Assembly (NCBI RefSeq): GCF_009765215.1
Contig: NZ_VLNV01000001.1
Span: forward strand, 930,001-994,000
Length of the DNA stretch: 64,000 nucleotides
Reading direction: 5' to 3'
Source: Lysobacter prati
GTDB taxonomy: Bacteria; Pseudomonadota; Gammaproteobacteria; Xanthomonadales; Xanthomonadaceae
Every line of letters begins with the position of its first letter. Within the stretch, counting starts at the first letter, position 1. Both the position numbers and the translations under genes were made by a program. A model generated the notes under the pieces. It did not search any database. It saw only the letters and a program-made list of their open reading frames with translations, and was not told the origin of the DNA. Shown piece by piece: positions 33,957 through 42,038 of this stretch.

Positions 33957-34805
33957 ATGTCCGCAGCTCGCAACAACCTGTCCCCGGCCCCGCACGAGGA
34001 TGCTGACCGCCTGCGCCAGTGGCTGCGCCCGCATCAGCGTGTGTTCGTGCTCACCGGTGCCGGTTGCAGCACCGATTCGGGCATTCCCGACTACCGCGAT
34101 GGCGATGGCCAGTGGAAGCGCACGCCGCCGGTCACCTACCAGGCGTTCACGGCCGAACCGCAGGTCAACGCCCGCTACTGGGCGCGCAGCTTCATAGGCT
34201 GGCCGCGCATCGCGCAGGCCCGGCCCAATGCCGCCCATCTCGCGCTTGCAGGTTGGGAGCAGCAGGGGCGCCTGACGACTTTGCTCACCCAGAATGTCGA
34301 CGGCCTGCACCAGCGCGCCGGCAGTCGCGAAGTGATCGATCTGCATGGACGGCTCGACGACGTGGTCTGCCTGGCTTGCGGTGATCGCCAGCCGCGCGCG
34401 GCGATGCAGGAGCGATTGGCCACACTGAATCCCGACTGGCTCGATCTCGACGCTGCAACCGCGCCGGACGGCGATGCCGATCTGGACGGCCATGACTTCA
34501 GCGCGTTCCGTGTGCCACCGTGCGCGCGCTGCGCCGGAATGCTGAAACCGGACGTGGTGTTCTTCGGTGAAAACGTGCCACGTCCGCGTTACCTGCAGGC
34601 ACAGGAAGCGCTGCAAGCGTCGGATGCCATGCTGGTGGCGGGTTCGTCGCTGATGGTCTATTCGGGCTTCCGTTTCGTGCGCAGCGCGCACGAGGCCGGC
34701 ATGCCCATTGCCATCGTCAACCGCGGACGCACGCGTGCCGACGACCTGGCGGGATTGAAGCTGGGTGCCGACATCGGAGCGGTGCTGACGGCGGCAATGA
34801 CCTGA
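33957..34805 (+). CDS. SIR2 family NAD-dependent protein deacylase (class II-like)
   Basis: 282-residue sirtuin removing acyl groups from lysines with NAD. Motifs: GAGCSTDSGIPDYR (from residue 34), TQNVDG (111-116), catalytic His130 in IDLHG, two zinc cysteine pairs (CLAC at 138-141 and CARC further on) and VAGSSLMVYSGF, IVNRG. GAGCST and the lack of the YR substrate pair of class III are closest to class II (SIRT4-like) enzymes. Start MSAARNN. Divergent from lhr and convergent with the permease gene across a hairpin. Confidence 0.95.
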   Translation: MSAARNNLSPAPHEDADRLRQWLRPHQRVFVLTGAGCSTDSGIPDYRDGDGQWKRTPPVTYQAFTAEPQVNARYWARSFIGWPRIAQARPNAAHLALAGWEQQGRLTTLLTQNVDGLHQRAGSREVIDLHGRLDDVVCLACGDRQPRAAMQERLATLNPDWLDLDAATAPDGDADLDGHDFSAFRVPPCARCAGMLKPDVVFFGENVPRPRYLQAQEALQASDAMLVAGSSLMVYSGFRFVRSAHEAGMPIAIVNRGRTRADDLAGLKLGADIGAVLTAAMT

Positions 34806-34808
34806 CCG

Positions 34809-34834
34809 GCAGGAGCCAGCACGCTGGCTCCTGC
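34809..34834. terminator. Hairpin between convergent genes
   Basis: GCAGGAGCCAGC-AC-GCTGGCTCCTGC, a perfect 12-bp stem four bases past the sirtuin stop and 14 bases from the permease stop. No T tract. Confidence 0.7.
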
Positions 34835-34848
34835 ACGGGCGGCAAGGC

Positions 34849-36270
34849 TTACGCTTCCTTGCCGACGGCCAGCAGGCTGCTCTTGCGTCCGTAGGCCAGG
34901 TAGGCCACGACGCCGATGACATTCCACACCAGGAACCACAGCTGCGTGCGATGCGGCAGGCTCCAGAACAGGTACAGGCAGCCGAAGATCGCGATCGGCC
35001 CGACCACCCAAGCCAGCGGCGTGCGGAACAGGCGCTTGCGCTCCGGATCGCGCTTGCGCAGCACCAGCAGGCAGACCGCCACCGCGATGAAGGCCGCCAG
35101 CGTGCCGGCATTGGCCAGCGCGGCGATTTCATCCAGACGTGCCACGCCTGCCAGCGCCGCGACCAGCGTTGCGGTGAACAGCGTGGTGGCGATCGGCGTA
35201 CCGGTGCGCGGGCTGACCTTCGACAAGCCACGCGGCAACAGGCCGTCGCGCGACATCACGAAGAAGATGCGGCTCTGGCCGTACAGGAATGCCAGCAGCA
35301 CCGTCGGCAACGCGATCACCGCCGCAGCCGCAATGATCGTGGCCGGCTTGCCCTGCCCCAGTTCGCGCAGGATCAGCGCCAGCGGCTCGGGGCTGTTGCC
35401 GAACACGGTGTAGCTCAGCGCGCCAACGGCGGACAGCGCCACGACCATGTAGATCAGGGTGCAGCCGACCATCGAACCGACGATGCCGATCGACAGATCG
35501 CGACCGGGATTCTTGGTTTCTTCGGCCGCCGTGGAGATCGCATCGAACCCGTAGAAGGCGAAGAAGATGATCGCCGCCGCAGCCATGACGCCGCGCTCCA
35601 CCCCGTCGGCACCCATCGACTTGGCAAAGCCGAACGGCATGAAGGGCTGGGTATTGGCGACATCGAAATGCGGCAGGGCGATGGCGACGAAGATGCCCAG
35701 CGCGATGATCTTGAGTACCACCAGGATCGCGTTGAGCGTGGCGCTCTCGCGCGTGCCGGCCATCAGCAGGCCAGCGACGACGAAGACGATCATCACCGCA
35801 GGCAGGTTGACCACGCCACCGGCGTGCGGGCCGGCAGTCAGCCACAACGGCAGGTCCACCCCCAGCCCCTTGAGGAAGCCGACGGCGTAGCCGGACCAGC
35901 CGACCGCTACCGTGCTGACCACCAGCGAGTACTCCAGGATCAGGCTCCAGCCCACCACCCAGGCGATCGCCTCGCCCAGCACGATGTAGCTGTAGGTATA
36001 GGCACTGCCGGCAGCCGGCATCATCGTCGCCATTTCGGCGTAGGCCAACGCCGCGCAGGCGCAGACGATGCCCGCGACGAGGAACGACAGCAGCACTGCC
36101 GGCCCGGCGAGGTTGGCGCCGACACCGATGAGGGTGTAGATGCCGGTGCCGACGATGGCCCCGATGCCCAGCGCGATCAGGTGCGGCCAGCTCAGGGTCG
36201 GCACCAGGCGGCGCCCTTCCTCGTGGACCGTGACCCGGTCGATGTCCTTGCGCCGGAACCAAGTCTGCAT
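34849..36270 (-). CDS. APC family amino-acid permease (CAT-like)
   Basis: 473-residue inner-membrane transporter with about 12 helices. The first helix carries GIGAIVGTGIYTLIG, the unwound GxG substrate loop of the APC fold; FFAFYGFDAISTAAEETKNP in helix 6 is the CAT/YfnA signature. It would import neutral or cationic amino acids with protons. Start MQTWFRRKD with GAGGGT upstream; longer in-frame starts read through repeat-like upstream DNA. The 392-bp gap ahead of it holds composite repeat copy C, which may affect its promoter. Confidence 0.94.
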   Translation of the reverse strand: MQTWFRRKDIDRVTVHEEGRRLVPTLSWPHLIALGIGAIVGTGIYTLIGVGANLAGPAVLLSFLVAGIVCACAALAYAEMATMMPAAGSAYTYSYIVLGEAIAWVVGWSLILEYSLVVSTVAVGWSGYAVGFLKGLGVDLPLWLTAGPHAGGVVNLPAVMIVFVVAGLLMAGTRESATLNAILVVLKIIALGIFVAIALPHFDVANTQPFMPFGFAKSMGADGVERGVMAAAAIIFFAFYGFDAISTAAEETKNPGRDLSIGIVGSMVGCTLIYMVVALSAVGALSYTVFGNSPEPLALILRELGQGKPATIIAAAAVIALPTVLLAFLYGQSRIFFVMSRDGLLPRGLSKVSPRTGTPIATTLFTATLVAALAGVARLDEIAALANAGTLAAFIAVAVCLLVLRKRDPERKRLFRTPLAWVVGPIAIFGCLYLFWSLPHRTQLWFLVWNVIGVVAYLAYGRKSSLLAVGKEA

Positions 36271-36430
36271 AGAACCCTCGTGTCGAGCTGGCCAAATGGA
36301 CGCACATAGTGGGGCAAACCCGGCAGCGATGCGATGTGCACTGCAGCTTGCATGGGTCGGGGGGATTTGTTGGGGAGGGCAAACCGCATGCGTGGCAAGG
36401 GGGGAGTTTGTGCGGGGGAGCAACGTCCAT

Positions 36431-36458
36431 GGATTCCCGCCTTCGCGGGAATGACGGG
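36431..36458. repeat. dRS3-like short palindrome
   Basis: ATTCCCGC-CTTC-GCGGGAAT with GG and GACGGG ends, preceded by CAACGTCCAT. It borders composite copy C on its 5' side. Confidence 0.82.
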
Positions 36459-36480
36459 TAAGTTCTTTTCAGGCCTCACC

Positions 36481-36618
36481 GAAGACCAGGCAATGAATTG
36501 CCGAAGCGTCGTCCGCCGGGTCGGGGATTGCGCAGCAGCGGGACATGGATGTCCCGCGCCCCGCCTTCGGACAGGATGTCCGACGAAGGGGCGGAGCAAT
36601 CCCCGGCCCGGCGGACGA
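36481..36618 (+). repeat. Composite structured repeat, copy C
   Basis: Linker GAAGACCAGGCAATGA, outer arms 36511-36531 and 36596-36616 identical to copy A, and inner hairpin 36538-36557 reading GCGGGACAT-GG-ATGTCCCGC. Compared with copy A two positions of this hairpin changed and both partners changed with them (T-A to C-G, C-G to A-T). It lies in a 392-bp gap between the 5' side of the permease gene and the 3' end of cfa; no gene is seen in the gap. Confidence 0.9.
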
Positions 36619-36662
36619 CGCCCCTCCGCAGACGCGACTCCGGACGCACGACCATTCGTCAG

Positions 36663-37805
36663 TCAACGCGGCGCGATGTACCCGCCAGCCACCCCCCTTG
36701 GCGACAGCACCAGTTGCCACAGCTGCGAATGACGGCTGCGGAAGCTGGCCATCGAGACCGACAGATAAAACCGCCACATGCGCTGGAAGCGCTCGTCGTA
36801 GCGGGACGGCAATTGCGCCCAGGCGCGCTCGACGTTGTCGAGCCACGCCTGCAGCGTCAGCTCGTAGTCGGCACCGAAGTTGTGCCAGTCCTCCATCACG
36901 AACAGACCCTCGCAGCCCGCCGATATCTGCGCGACCGAAGGCAGCATCGAATTGGGGAAGATGTAGCGATCGATCCACGGATCGGTGACGCGCACCGAGA
37001 CGTTGGTGCCGATGGTATGCAGCAGGAACAGCCCATCCTCGGCCAGCGAACGCCGCGCCACCTCGAAGTAGGTCCGGTAGTTCTTGACCCCGACGTGCTC
37101 GAACATGCCGATCGACAGGATCGCATCGAAGCGTTCGTCGCCCTCGCCTGCCCCGACCTCCCTGTAGTCCTGCAGCCGGATCTCGATCGGCAACCCCGCG
37201 CACAACTCACGCGCGTAGGCGGCCTGCTCCCGCGAGACGGTCACACCGACCCCGCTGATGCCGTAACGCTCGGCGGCGTACTTCAACGCCTCGCCCCAGC
37301 CGCAGCCGATGTCGAGCACGCGCATCCCGGGCTTGAGTCCGAGCTTGCGGCAGACCAGGTCGAGCTTGGCCTCCTGCGCCGAATCCAGATCGGCAAGGCG
37401 CGCACCGTCGCGGTCGCGCCAGTAGGCACAGCTGTAGACCAGGCGCCGGCCGAGCATGGCGCGATACAGATCGTTGCCCAGATCGTAGTGGTGCTCGCCG
37501 ACGACGAAACTGCGGCGCTGGCTCTGCAGGTTGGTCAGGTAAGCGCGCACCCCATCGGCCCACGCCTTCCAGCCCCGCACCCGGCGATCGAGGTCGGCAC
37601 TGATGACCTTGAACAGGAAACCATCCAGCGAAGCCGCCCGCCACCAGCCGTCCATATAGGACTCACCCAGGCCGAGCGAACCCTCGACCAGGACACGGGC
37701 GAAAAAGCGCTCGTCCTCGATCTGGACGTCCCAGGGACGACTGCCGCCGACCCGGACGTCGGCCAGCGACAGCAACTGCTCTACCCGACTGCGCAATGCG
37801 GACAT
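36663..37805 (-). CDS. cfa: Cyclopropane-fatty-acyl-phospholipid synthase
   Basis: SAM-dependent methyltransferase adding a methylene bridge to unsaturated acyl chains of membrane phospholipids. 380 residues (E. coli 382). N-terminal lipid-binding domain, then VVGEHHYDLGNDLY, SCAYWRD, SAM motif VLDIGCGWG at 163-171, SIGMFEHVG and the C-terminal WRFYLSVSMASFRSRHSQLW. All hallmark residues are present. ATG start at MSALRSRVEQ. In many bacteria this gene is stress or stationary-phase induced; no such signal is visible here. Confidence 0.96.
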   Translation of the reverse strand: MSALRSRVEQLLSLADVRVGGSRPWDVQIEDERFFARVLVEGSLGLGESYMDGWWRAASLDGFLFKVISADLDRRVRGWKAWADGVRAYLTNLQSQRRSFVVGEHHYDLGNDLYRAMLGRRLVYSCAYWRDRDGARLADLDSAQEAKLDLVCRKLGLKPGMRVLDIGCGWGEALKYAAERYGISGVGVTVSREQAAYARELCAGLPIEIRLQDYREVGAGEGDERFDAILSIGMFEHVGVKNYRTYFEVARRSLAEDGLFLLHTIGTNVSVRVTDPWIDRYIFPNSMLPSVAQISAGCEGLFVMEDWHNFGADYELTLQAWLDNVERAWAQLPSRYDERFQRMWRFYLSVSMASFRSRHSQLWQLVLSPRGVAGGYIAPR

Positions 37806-37929
37806 GGCGACCTCGGAGTTGGCTGGCCCCCCTCGGGCCCGGCCCCGCCCTGACTGGCGGGCAGGCCGATCCTATCGCGATGCCGAGCAAGGCGGCATCA
37901 ACTACCGCCGTGCTGCCGCCAACGCCGCA

Positions 37930-38766
37930 TCAGCCCCCGCTAAACAGCGACCGGAACTCGGGGGCCACGAACGGCAACAGCACGTCGGCGGGCACTTCCA
38001 CCGTCTGGGTGCCGTCGGAGTACGGGCCCACCTGGTACGGCGCGAACACGAAGCGCAGGCCGCCGAGCTTGCCGTCGGGCGCGGCCATCGGCTCGAACAG
38101 GGCGAAGTCGGTGGGCGCCGGCTCGGTACCGTCATCGATCATCCGTGAAGCGTTCTTGACCACCTCGGCACGTTCCTCGGCCGGCAAGTCGTCGGCGTCG
38201 ACGCGCTGCGACAGCGCCGAATGCAGCTGCTCGCGGACGTAACCGGAAATCGCCGCCCAGCCCTTGTCGTCGCGCACCAGCTCGCGCGCGGTGAGCAGGC
38301 GCTGCTGCTGCGGCAACCAGACGAAGCGCGCGATCAGCGGCGCACCATGGGCGCCGCCGGTGTAGCTGCTGCCGTCGGCAGCAACCGCGACCACGCTGGG
38401 GGTGTTCATCAGCTCGGTGAAACTGAGCGAGAGGTCGTAGGGCGCGCTGGTCGCACCGCCCGGCTGCCCGCGCGACTTTGCCGCCTCGATGAGGTCCGCG
38501 CGCGCGGCGTCCGCGTACTTCTTCAGTTCGGCCGCCAGCGCCGGATGCTGCCCGGTGGGGACCTGGTAACTGATGCCGATGATGTAGTCCGGCGTCGACT
38601 CGGACACATCCTTGAGTTCGACCGCGACGGGCACGTCGGTAGCAGTGGCCGGCGTGGCCGGCGCACCCGTGGTGGTAGTCGTTGCCGGCGCCGCCGGCTC
38701 GCCCTCGCGCTTGCAGCCTGCCAACACCGCCAGGCCCAGCAACGACAGCATGAAAAATTGCTTCAT
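37930..38766 (-). CDS. DUF3298/RsiV-like lipoprotein
   Basis: 278-residue lipoprotein: signal MKQFFMLSLLGLAVLAGC with lipobox LAGC, a Thr/Ala/Pro-rich tether, then a DUF4163-like region (YIIGISYQVPTG) and a DUF3298 domain with the family SSYTGGAHGAPL motif. Related domains occur in the lysozyme-sensing anti-sigma factor RsiV, but no sigma factor gene is next to this one, so sensing is speculative. No other function can be read. Confidence 0.9.
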   Translation of the reverse strand: MKQFFMLSLLGLAVLAGCKREGEPAAPATTTTTGAPATPATATDVPVAVELKDVSESTPDYIIGISYQVPTGQHPALAAELKKYADAARADLIEAAKSRGQPGGATSAPYDLSLSFTELMNTPSVVAVAADGSSYTGGAHGAPLIARFVWLPQQQRLLTARELVRDDKGWAAISGYVREQLHSALSQRVDADDLPAEERAEVVKNASRMIDDGTEPAPTDFALFEPMAAPDGKLGGLRFVFAPYQVGPYSDGTQTVEVPADVLLPFVAPEFRSLFSGG

Positions 38767-38851
38767 GGGACCATCCCTTGTCGATGCGCGTCAGGTTAGC
38801 GGCGGCGGCGTGATGCCCGTATGCAGGCAGGGCGCGGCGTCCGTCGATCCA

Positions 38852-39622
38852 CTACCACTGCGTCCGCTGCGGCAACAGCCCCTGCAGCTCGGCGTCGGTC
38901 AGGTTGCGCCACTGGCCGGGCTTGAGGTGCCCGAGCTTCACGTTGCCGATCCGCACCCGCAGCAGCTGTTTCACGCGCATGCCGAAGTGCGCCGCCATCA
39001 GGCGGATCTGCCGGTTGAGGCCCTGCACCAGGACGATCCGGAAACCGAACTTGCCCAGCTTGCCGGTCTTGCACGGCAGCGTGGTCTGGCCGTGGACAGG
39101 CACGCCACGCGCCATGGCGCGCACGAACTCGTCGGTCACGGCATGGTTCACCACCACCAGGTATTCCTTCTCCAGCTTGTTCTCGGCGCGCAGGATCTCG
39201 TTGACGATGTCGCCGTTGCTGGTCAGCAGGATCAGCCCCTCGGAGTCCTTGTCGAGCCGGCCGATCGGGAAGATGCGCTGCTGATGGCCGACGAAGTCGA
39301 CGATGTTGTCCTTGACCCCGGCCTCGGTGGTGCTGGTGATGCCGACCGGCTTGTTGAGGGCGATGTAGACGTGCTGGCGCTTGCCCTTGCTGGCCTGGCG
39401 GACCTTCAGCGGCTGCCCGTCGACCAGGACCTGGTCGCCGTCGCCGACCTCGGCGCCGATGCGCGCGCGCACGCCATTGACGGTGACGCGACCCTCGGCA
39501 ATGAGGTTGTCGGCTTCGCGGCGCGAGCAGAAGCCGGTGTCGCTGATGTGCTTGTTCAGGCGCATGCGGGCAGGCGCCAGGGGCGCGGCAGTCGGGGGAT
39601 GGGCGCGCATGCTGTCATACAT
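38852..39622 (-). CDS. rluF: 23S rRNA pseudouridine synthase RluF-type
   Basis: RsuA/RluB/E/F family synthase. S4 RNA-binding domain from RLNKHISDTGFCSRREAD, then the catalytic GRLDKDSEGLILLTSNGD with its aspartate, KEYLVVV and GLNRQIRLMAAHFG. The GLNRQIR wording (rather than GRNRQVRR) marks the RluF branch, which targets U2604 in E. coli. About 256 residues from the ATG used here (MYDSMRAHPP); starts at 39610 or 39565 (MRLNKH) are equally possible since no clear ribosome site is seen. Confidence 0.92.
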   Translation of the reverse strand: MYDSMRAHPPTAAPLAPARMRLNKHISDTGFCSRREADNLIAEGRVTVNGVRARIGAEVGDGDQVLVDGQPLKVRQASKGKRQHVYIALNKPVGITSTTEAGVKDNIVDFVGHQQRIFPIGRLDKDSEGLILLTSNGDIVNEILRAENKLEKEYLVVVNHAVTDEFVRAMARGVPVHGQTTLPCKTGKLGKFGFRIVLVQGLNRQIRLMAAHFGMRVKQLLRVRIGNVKLGHLKPGQWRNLTDAELQGLLPQRTQW

Positions 39623-39697
39623 GGGCGCGGGGGGACAGCGCCGCGACCCGGCCAATCACCTTGGCCCGCCTGGGCGCTGCCGCCGACCTGACCCGGG

Positions 39698-39976
39698 TCA
39701 GGCCAGCAGCTGGTTGTATTCGGGGTGGCGCTCCACCCAGGCGGCGGCATAGGAGCACTGCGGGTGGACGTGCCAGCCCTGCGCCTTGGCGAACTCGAAC
39801 GCCTCGCGGACCAGTTCGCCGGCAATGCCACGGCCGCCGATCGCCTCGGGCACGCCGGTGTGGGTGATCACGATCTTGTTGCCCTCGCGGTAGTACTCCA
39901 GGCGGGCGTCGACGCCATCGACGGTGGTCATGAACGCGCCGATCACCGGGTCGTGCTGGATCTGGTGCTGGGTCAT
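39698..39976 (-). CDS. Small GNAT-fold N-acetyltransferase (YidJ type)
   Basis: 92-residue minimal acetyltransferase. The pattern LEYYREGNKIVITHTGVPEA, GRGIAGELVREAFEFAKAQG (acetyl-CoA loop) and VHPQCSYAAAWVERHPEYN is that of the GCN5-related family PF14542. Substrate unknown. ATG start MTQHQIQHDP. It lies between rluF and the histone-like gene. Confidence 0.92.
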   Translation of the reverse strand: MTQHQIQHDPVIGAFMTTVDGVDARLEYYREGNKIVITHTGVPEAIGGRGIAGELVREAFEFAKAQGWHVHPQCSYAAAWVERHPEYNQLLA

Positions 39977-40065
39977 GGGGCTCTCTTGAGTCTGGTGTGG
40001 GGGCTGTGTCGCCCCGTTGGAGCGGGCGCACGGAGCGTGCGCCCTGATTCATTGGCAACGGTAGC

Positions 40066-40836
40066 TCAACGGCTGTCGCGCTTGCCCTGGTTGTGACGGT
40101 CCTGGGTGCCGATGCTGCCCTGGATCGCCTCCATGCGGCTTTCGGCGGCATGCAGCTCTCCGCCTTTGGCAGCGGCGCTGTCGGACTGGAAGCCGGGCTT
40201 GGGAACGTGCCCGTGGGCCGGATCGAACTGCTGCCACGGCTGCGGCTGGTGGTCGCGCTCGTGCTTGGCGGCCAGCAATTCCTGGGTGTTGGCCAATGCC
40301 TGCTCGGGGGTGATGCGCGGCTTGCTCGGGGCGCGTGCAGCGCGCTTGCGCGGCGCCGGGGTCGTGGTCGGGACTTTGGCCGGAGCCTTGCGCGCGGTGC
40401 GGACGACGACCTTCTTTGCCGCGGCCTTCTTCGCGGCGGTCTTGCGCGCGGTGGTCTTGCTGGCGGCCGCCTTGCGAACCGTCTTCTTGGCGACCTTGCG
40501 GACTGATGCCGTCTTGCGTGCCGGCGTCTTGCGGGCGGTCGACTTCTTCACGACCTTCTTCGCGGCCTTCCTGACGGCGGTCTTCTTCGCGACTTTCTTC
40601 GCGACCTTCCTGGTTGCGGACTTCTTTGCCACGGCCTTTTTTGCTGCCGTCTTGCGCGCAGGTGTCTTGCGTGCCGCGGTCTTGGCGGTGGTCTTCTTCC
40701 GGGCCGTCTTGGCGACGACCTTCTTGGCGGACTTCTTCGCAGCCTTCCTGGCTGCAACCTTCTTGGCGGCCTTCTTCGCCGGTTTCTTCGTGGTGGCCTT
40801 GCGGGCGGTGGTCTTGCCTGCCTTCCTGATCGCCAT
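40066..40836 (-). CDS. Histone H1-like Lys/Ala-rich DNA-binding protein
   Basis: 256 residues. Residues ~1-170 are almost wholly Ala, Lys, Arg, Thr in degenerate AAKK/ARKT/VAKK repeats, like eukaryotic H1 tails and the bacterial AlgP/HctB group; residues ~180-256 are a different, proline- and glutamine-containing acidic-basic domain ([20 protein letters not shown]). Expected to bind DNA by charge and compact or regulate it. The start [10 protein letters not shown] has AGGAG 9 bases upstream; a longer in-frame opening is rejected. Repeat number in such genes often varies between strains by slippage. Confidence 0.9.
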   Translation of the reverse strand: MAIRKAGKTTARKATTKKPAKKAAKKVAARKAAKKSAKKVVAKTARKKTTAKTAARKTPARKTAAKKAVAKKSATRKVAKKVAKKTAVRKAAKKVVKKSTARKTPARKTASVRKVAKKTVRKAAASKTTARKTAAKKAAAKKVVVRTARKAPAKVPTTTPAPRKRAARAPSKPRITPEQALANTQELLAAKHERDHQPQPWQQFDPAHGHVPKPGFQSDSAAAKGGELHAAESRMEAIQGSIGTQDRHNQGKRDSR

Positions 40837-41072
40837 GCCTAGCACTCCTGGGCATCGTCTTGGGAGGGTTTTGGATATCACGGCCGGCATTCATGCCGGG
40901 TGAGCGGAACGCGTGCCGGAGCGCCGCATTGCGTCATCCGTTCAGTCCCGGCCGCGACCAGTAATGACCGATTGCGTCACATTTTCCCGCCCGATTGCAG
41001 GCCAGACCAAGATGAGACGGCTGGCACGGAATCTGCGTGATACAGGACAGGAAGCCAGTGCGGAGAACACCC

Positions 41073-41261
41073 ATGACCGTGCACCACCTGACTCTCGGCC
41101 ACGTCAGCGATGACGCCCTGATGACGCGCATGTTCGACCTGGTCCAGAGCGGCAAGGAGAGCTCCATCGAGTCGTCGCAGATCGATGCCGAGATCTATGC
41201 CCGCCTGCTCGAGACCTACGGCGCCGAAGGCGAGTCGACGTCGGATCGCCACGCGGCCTGA
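41073..41261 (+). CDS. Small conserved-looking hypothetical protein (62 aa)
   Basis: Acidic 62-residue protein (MTVHHLTLGHVSDDALMTRM, ending DRHAA) with a predicted helix-loop-helix (SDDALMTRMFDLVQ and SQIDAEIYARLLETYG). CGGAGAA lies 8 bases before the ATG, and third codon positions are GC-rich as in neighbours, supporting a real gene. I do not recognise the family. It stands alone between the histone-like gene and the rhomboid gene, both on the other strand. Confidence 0.7.
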   Translation: MTVHHLTLGHVSDDALMTRMFDLVQSGKESSIESSQIDAEIYARLLETYGAEGESTSDRHAA

Positions 41262-41392
41262 TCGATTGCGGTGACCGGGTCTGATCACCCGGTCAACACC
41301 AGCTCGGGTAGCTGGGGGGCGCCTTGAGCGCGGCGGGCCTGCGACTTGCAGGTCCGCCGCAGTCCCTCCTGCTGCCGCGGTGTCCGTCCTTC

Positions 41393-41998
41393 TCAGCCGA
41401 AGGACGGATTCATGAGCCGCTCCAGGAAGATCGTTCCCACCCGCGGCTCCATCAGCAGCATGAACAACACACCATAGATCGCACCCGACAGGTGCGCGCT
41501 GTGGTTGATGTTGTCGCCGCCGCGGCGGTCCATCCAGAACGAATAGGCGACGTAGGCGACCGCGTACAGGATCGCCGGCATCGGCAGCACGAAGACGATG
41601 ATCAGCGACCACGGCTTGAGCAGGACGAAGGCGAACAGCACCGCCGACACCGCTCCGGAGGCACCGAGGCTGCGGTAGCTGGGGTCGTGGCGGTGGCGCA
41701 GGTACGTCGGCAGGATCGCGATCACTATCGCCGACAGGTAGAACAGCAGGAACCCGAACGGCCCGATCAGCTGCCCGATCACGCCTTCGATCACGCGACC
41801 GAAGAAGTACAGCGTGATCATGTTGAACAGCAGGTGCGACCAGTCGGCATGGATGAACCCATGCGTCACCAGCCGGTCGTACTGGTGGTTGCGGTCGATC
41901 GCCGGCGGCCACAGGATCAGGCGGTTCAGCAGCTGCGGCCGCTCGAAGGCCAGCCACGAAACGACCACGGTCACGGCGATAAGGATGAAAGTCAGCAT
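41393..41998 (-). CDS. Rhomboid family intramembrane serine protease
   Basis: 201-residue six-helix membrane protease cleaving transmembrane substrates. The catalytic dyad is Ser114 in LGASGAVSA and His169 in NHSAHLSGA; the helix-2 HADWSHLLFNM motif gives the oxyanion histidine/asparagine. Start MLTFILIAVT with AGGAG 10 bases upstream. The divergent-length upstream in-frame extension is rejected. It begins about 40 bases after the POT transporter stop on the same strand and is probably cotranscribed with it. Confidence 0.95.
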   Translation of the reverse strand: MLTFILIAVTVVVSWLAFERPQLLNRLILWPPAIDRNHQYDRLVTHGFIHADWSHLLFNMITLYFFGRVIEGVIGQLIGPFGFLLFYLSAIVIAILPTYLRHRHDPSYRSLGASGAVSAVLFAFVLLKPWSLIIVFVLPMPAILYAVAYVAYSFWMDRRGGDNINHSAHLSGAIYGVLFMLLMEPRVGTIFLERLMNPSFG

Positions 41999-42038
41999 CC
42001 GTTGAAGCTCCTGGCGTCGATGTCGGGCGTGGTCGGCA

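Noticed and set aside
40066-40836. CRISPR-like or satellite repeat in the histone-like gene
   Set aside because: The repeats are in frame, degenerate and coding; there are no regular spacers.
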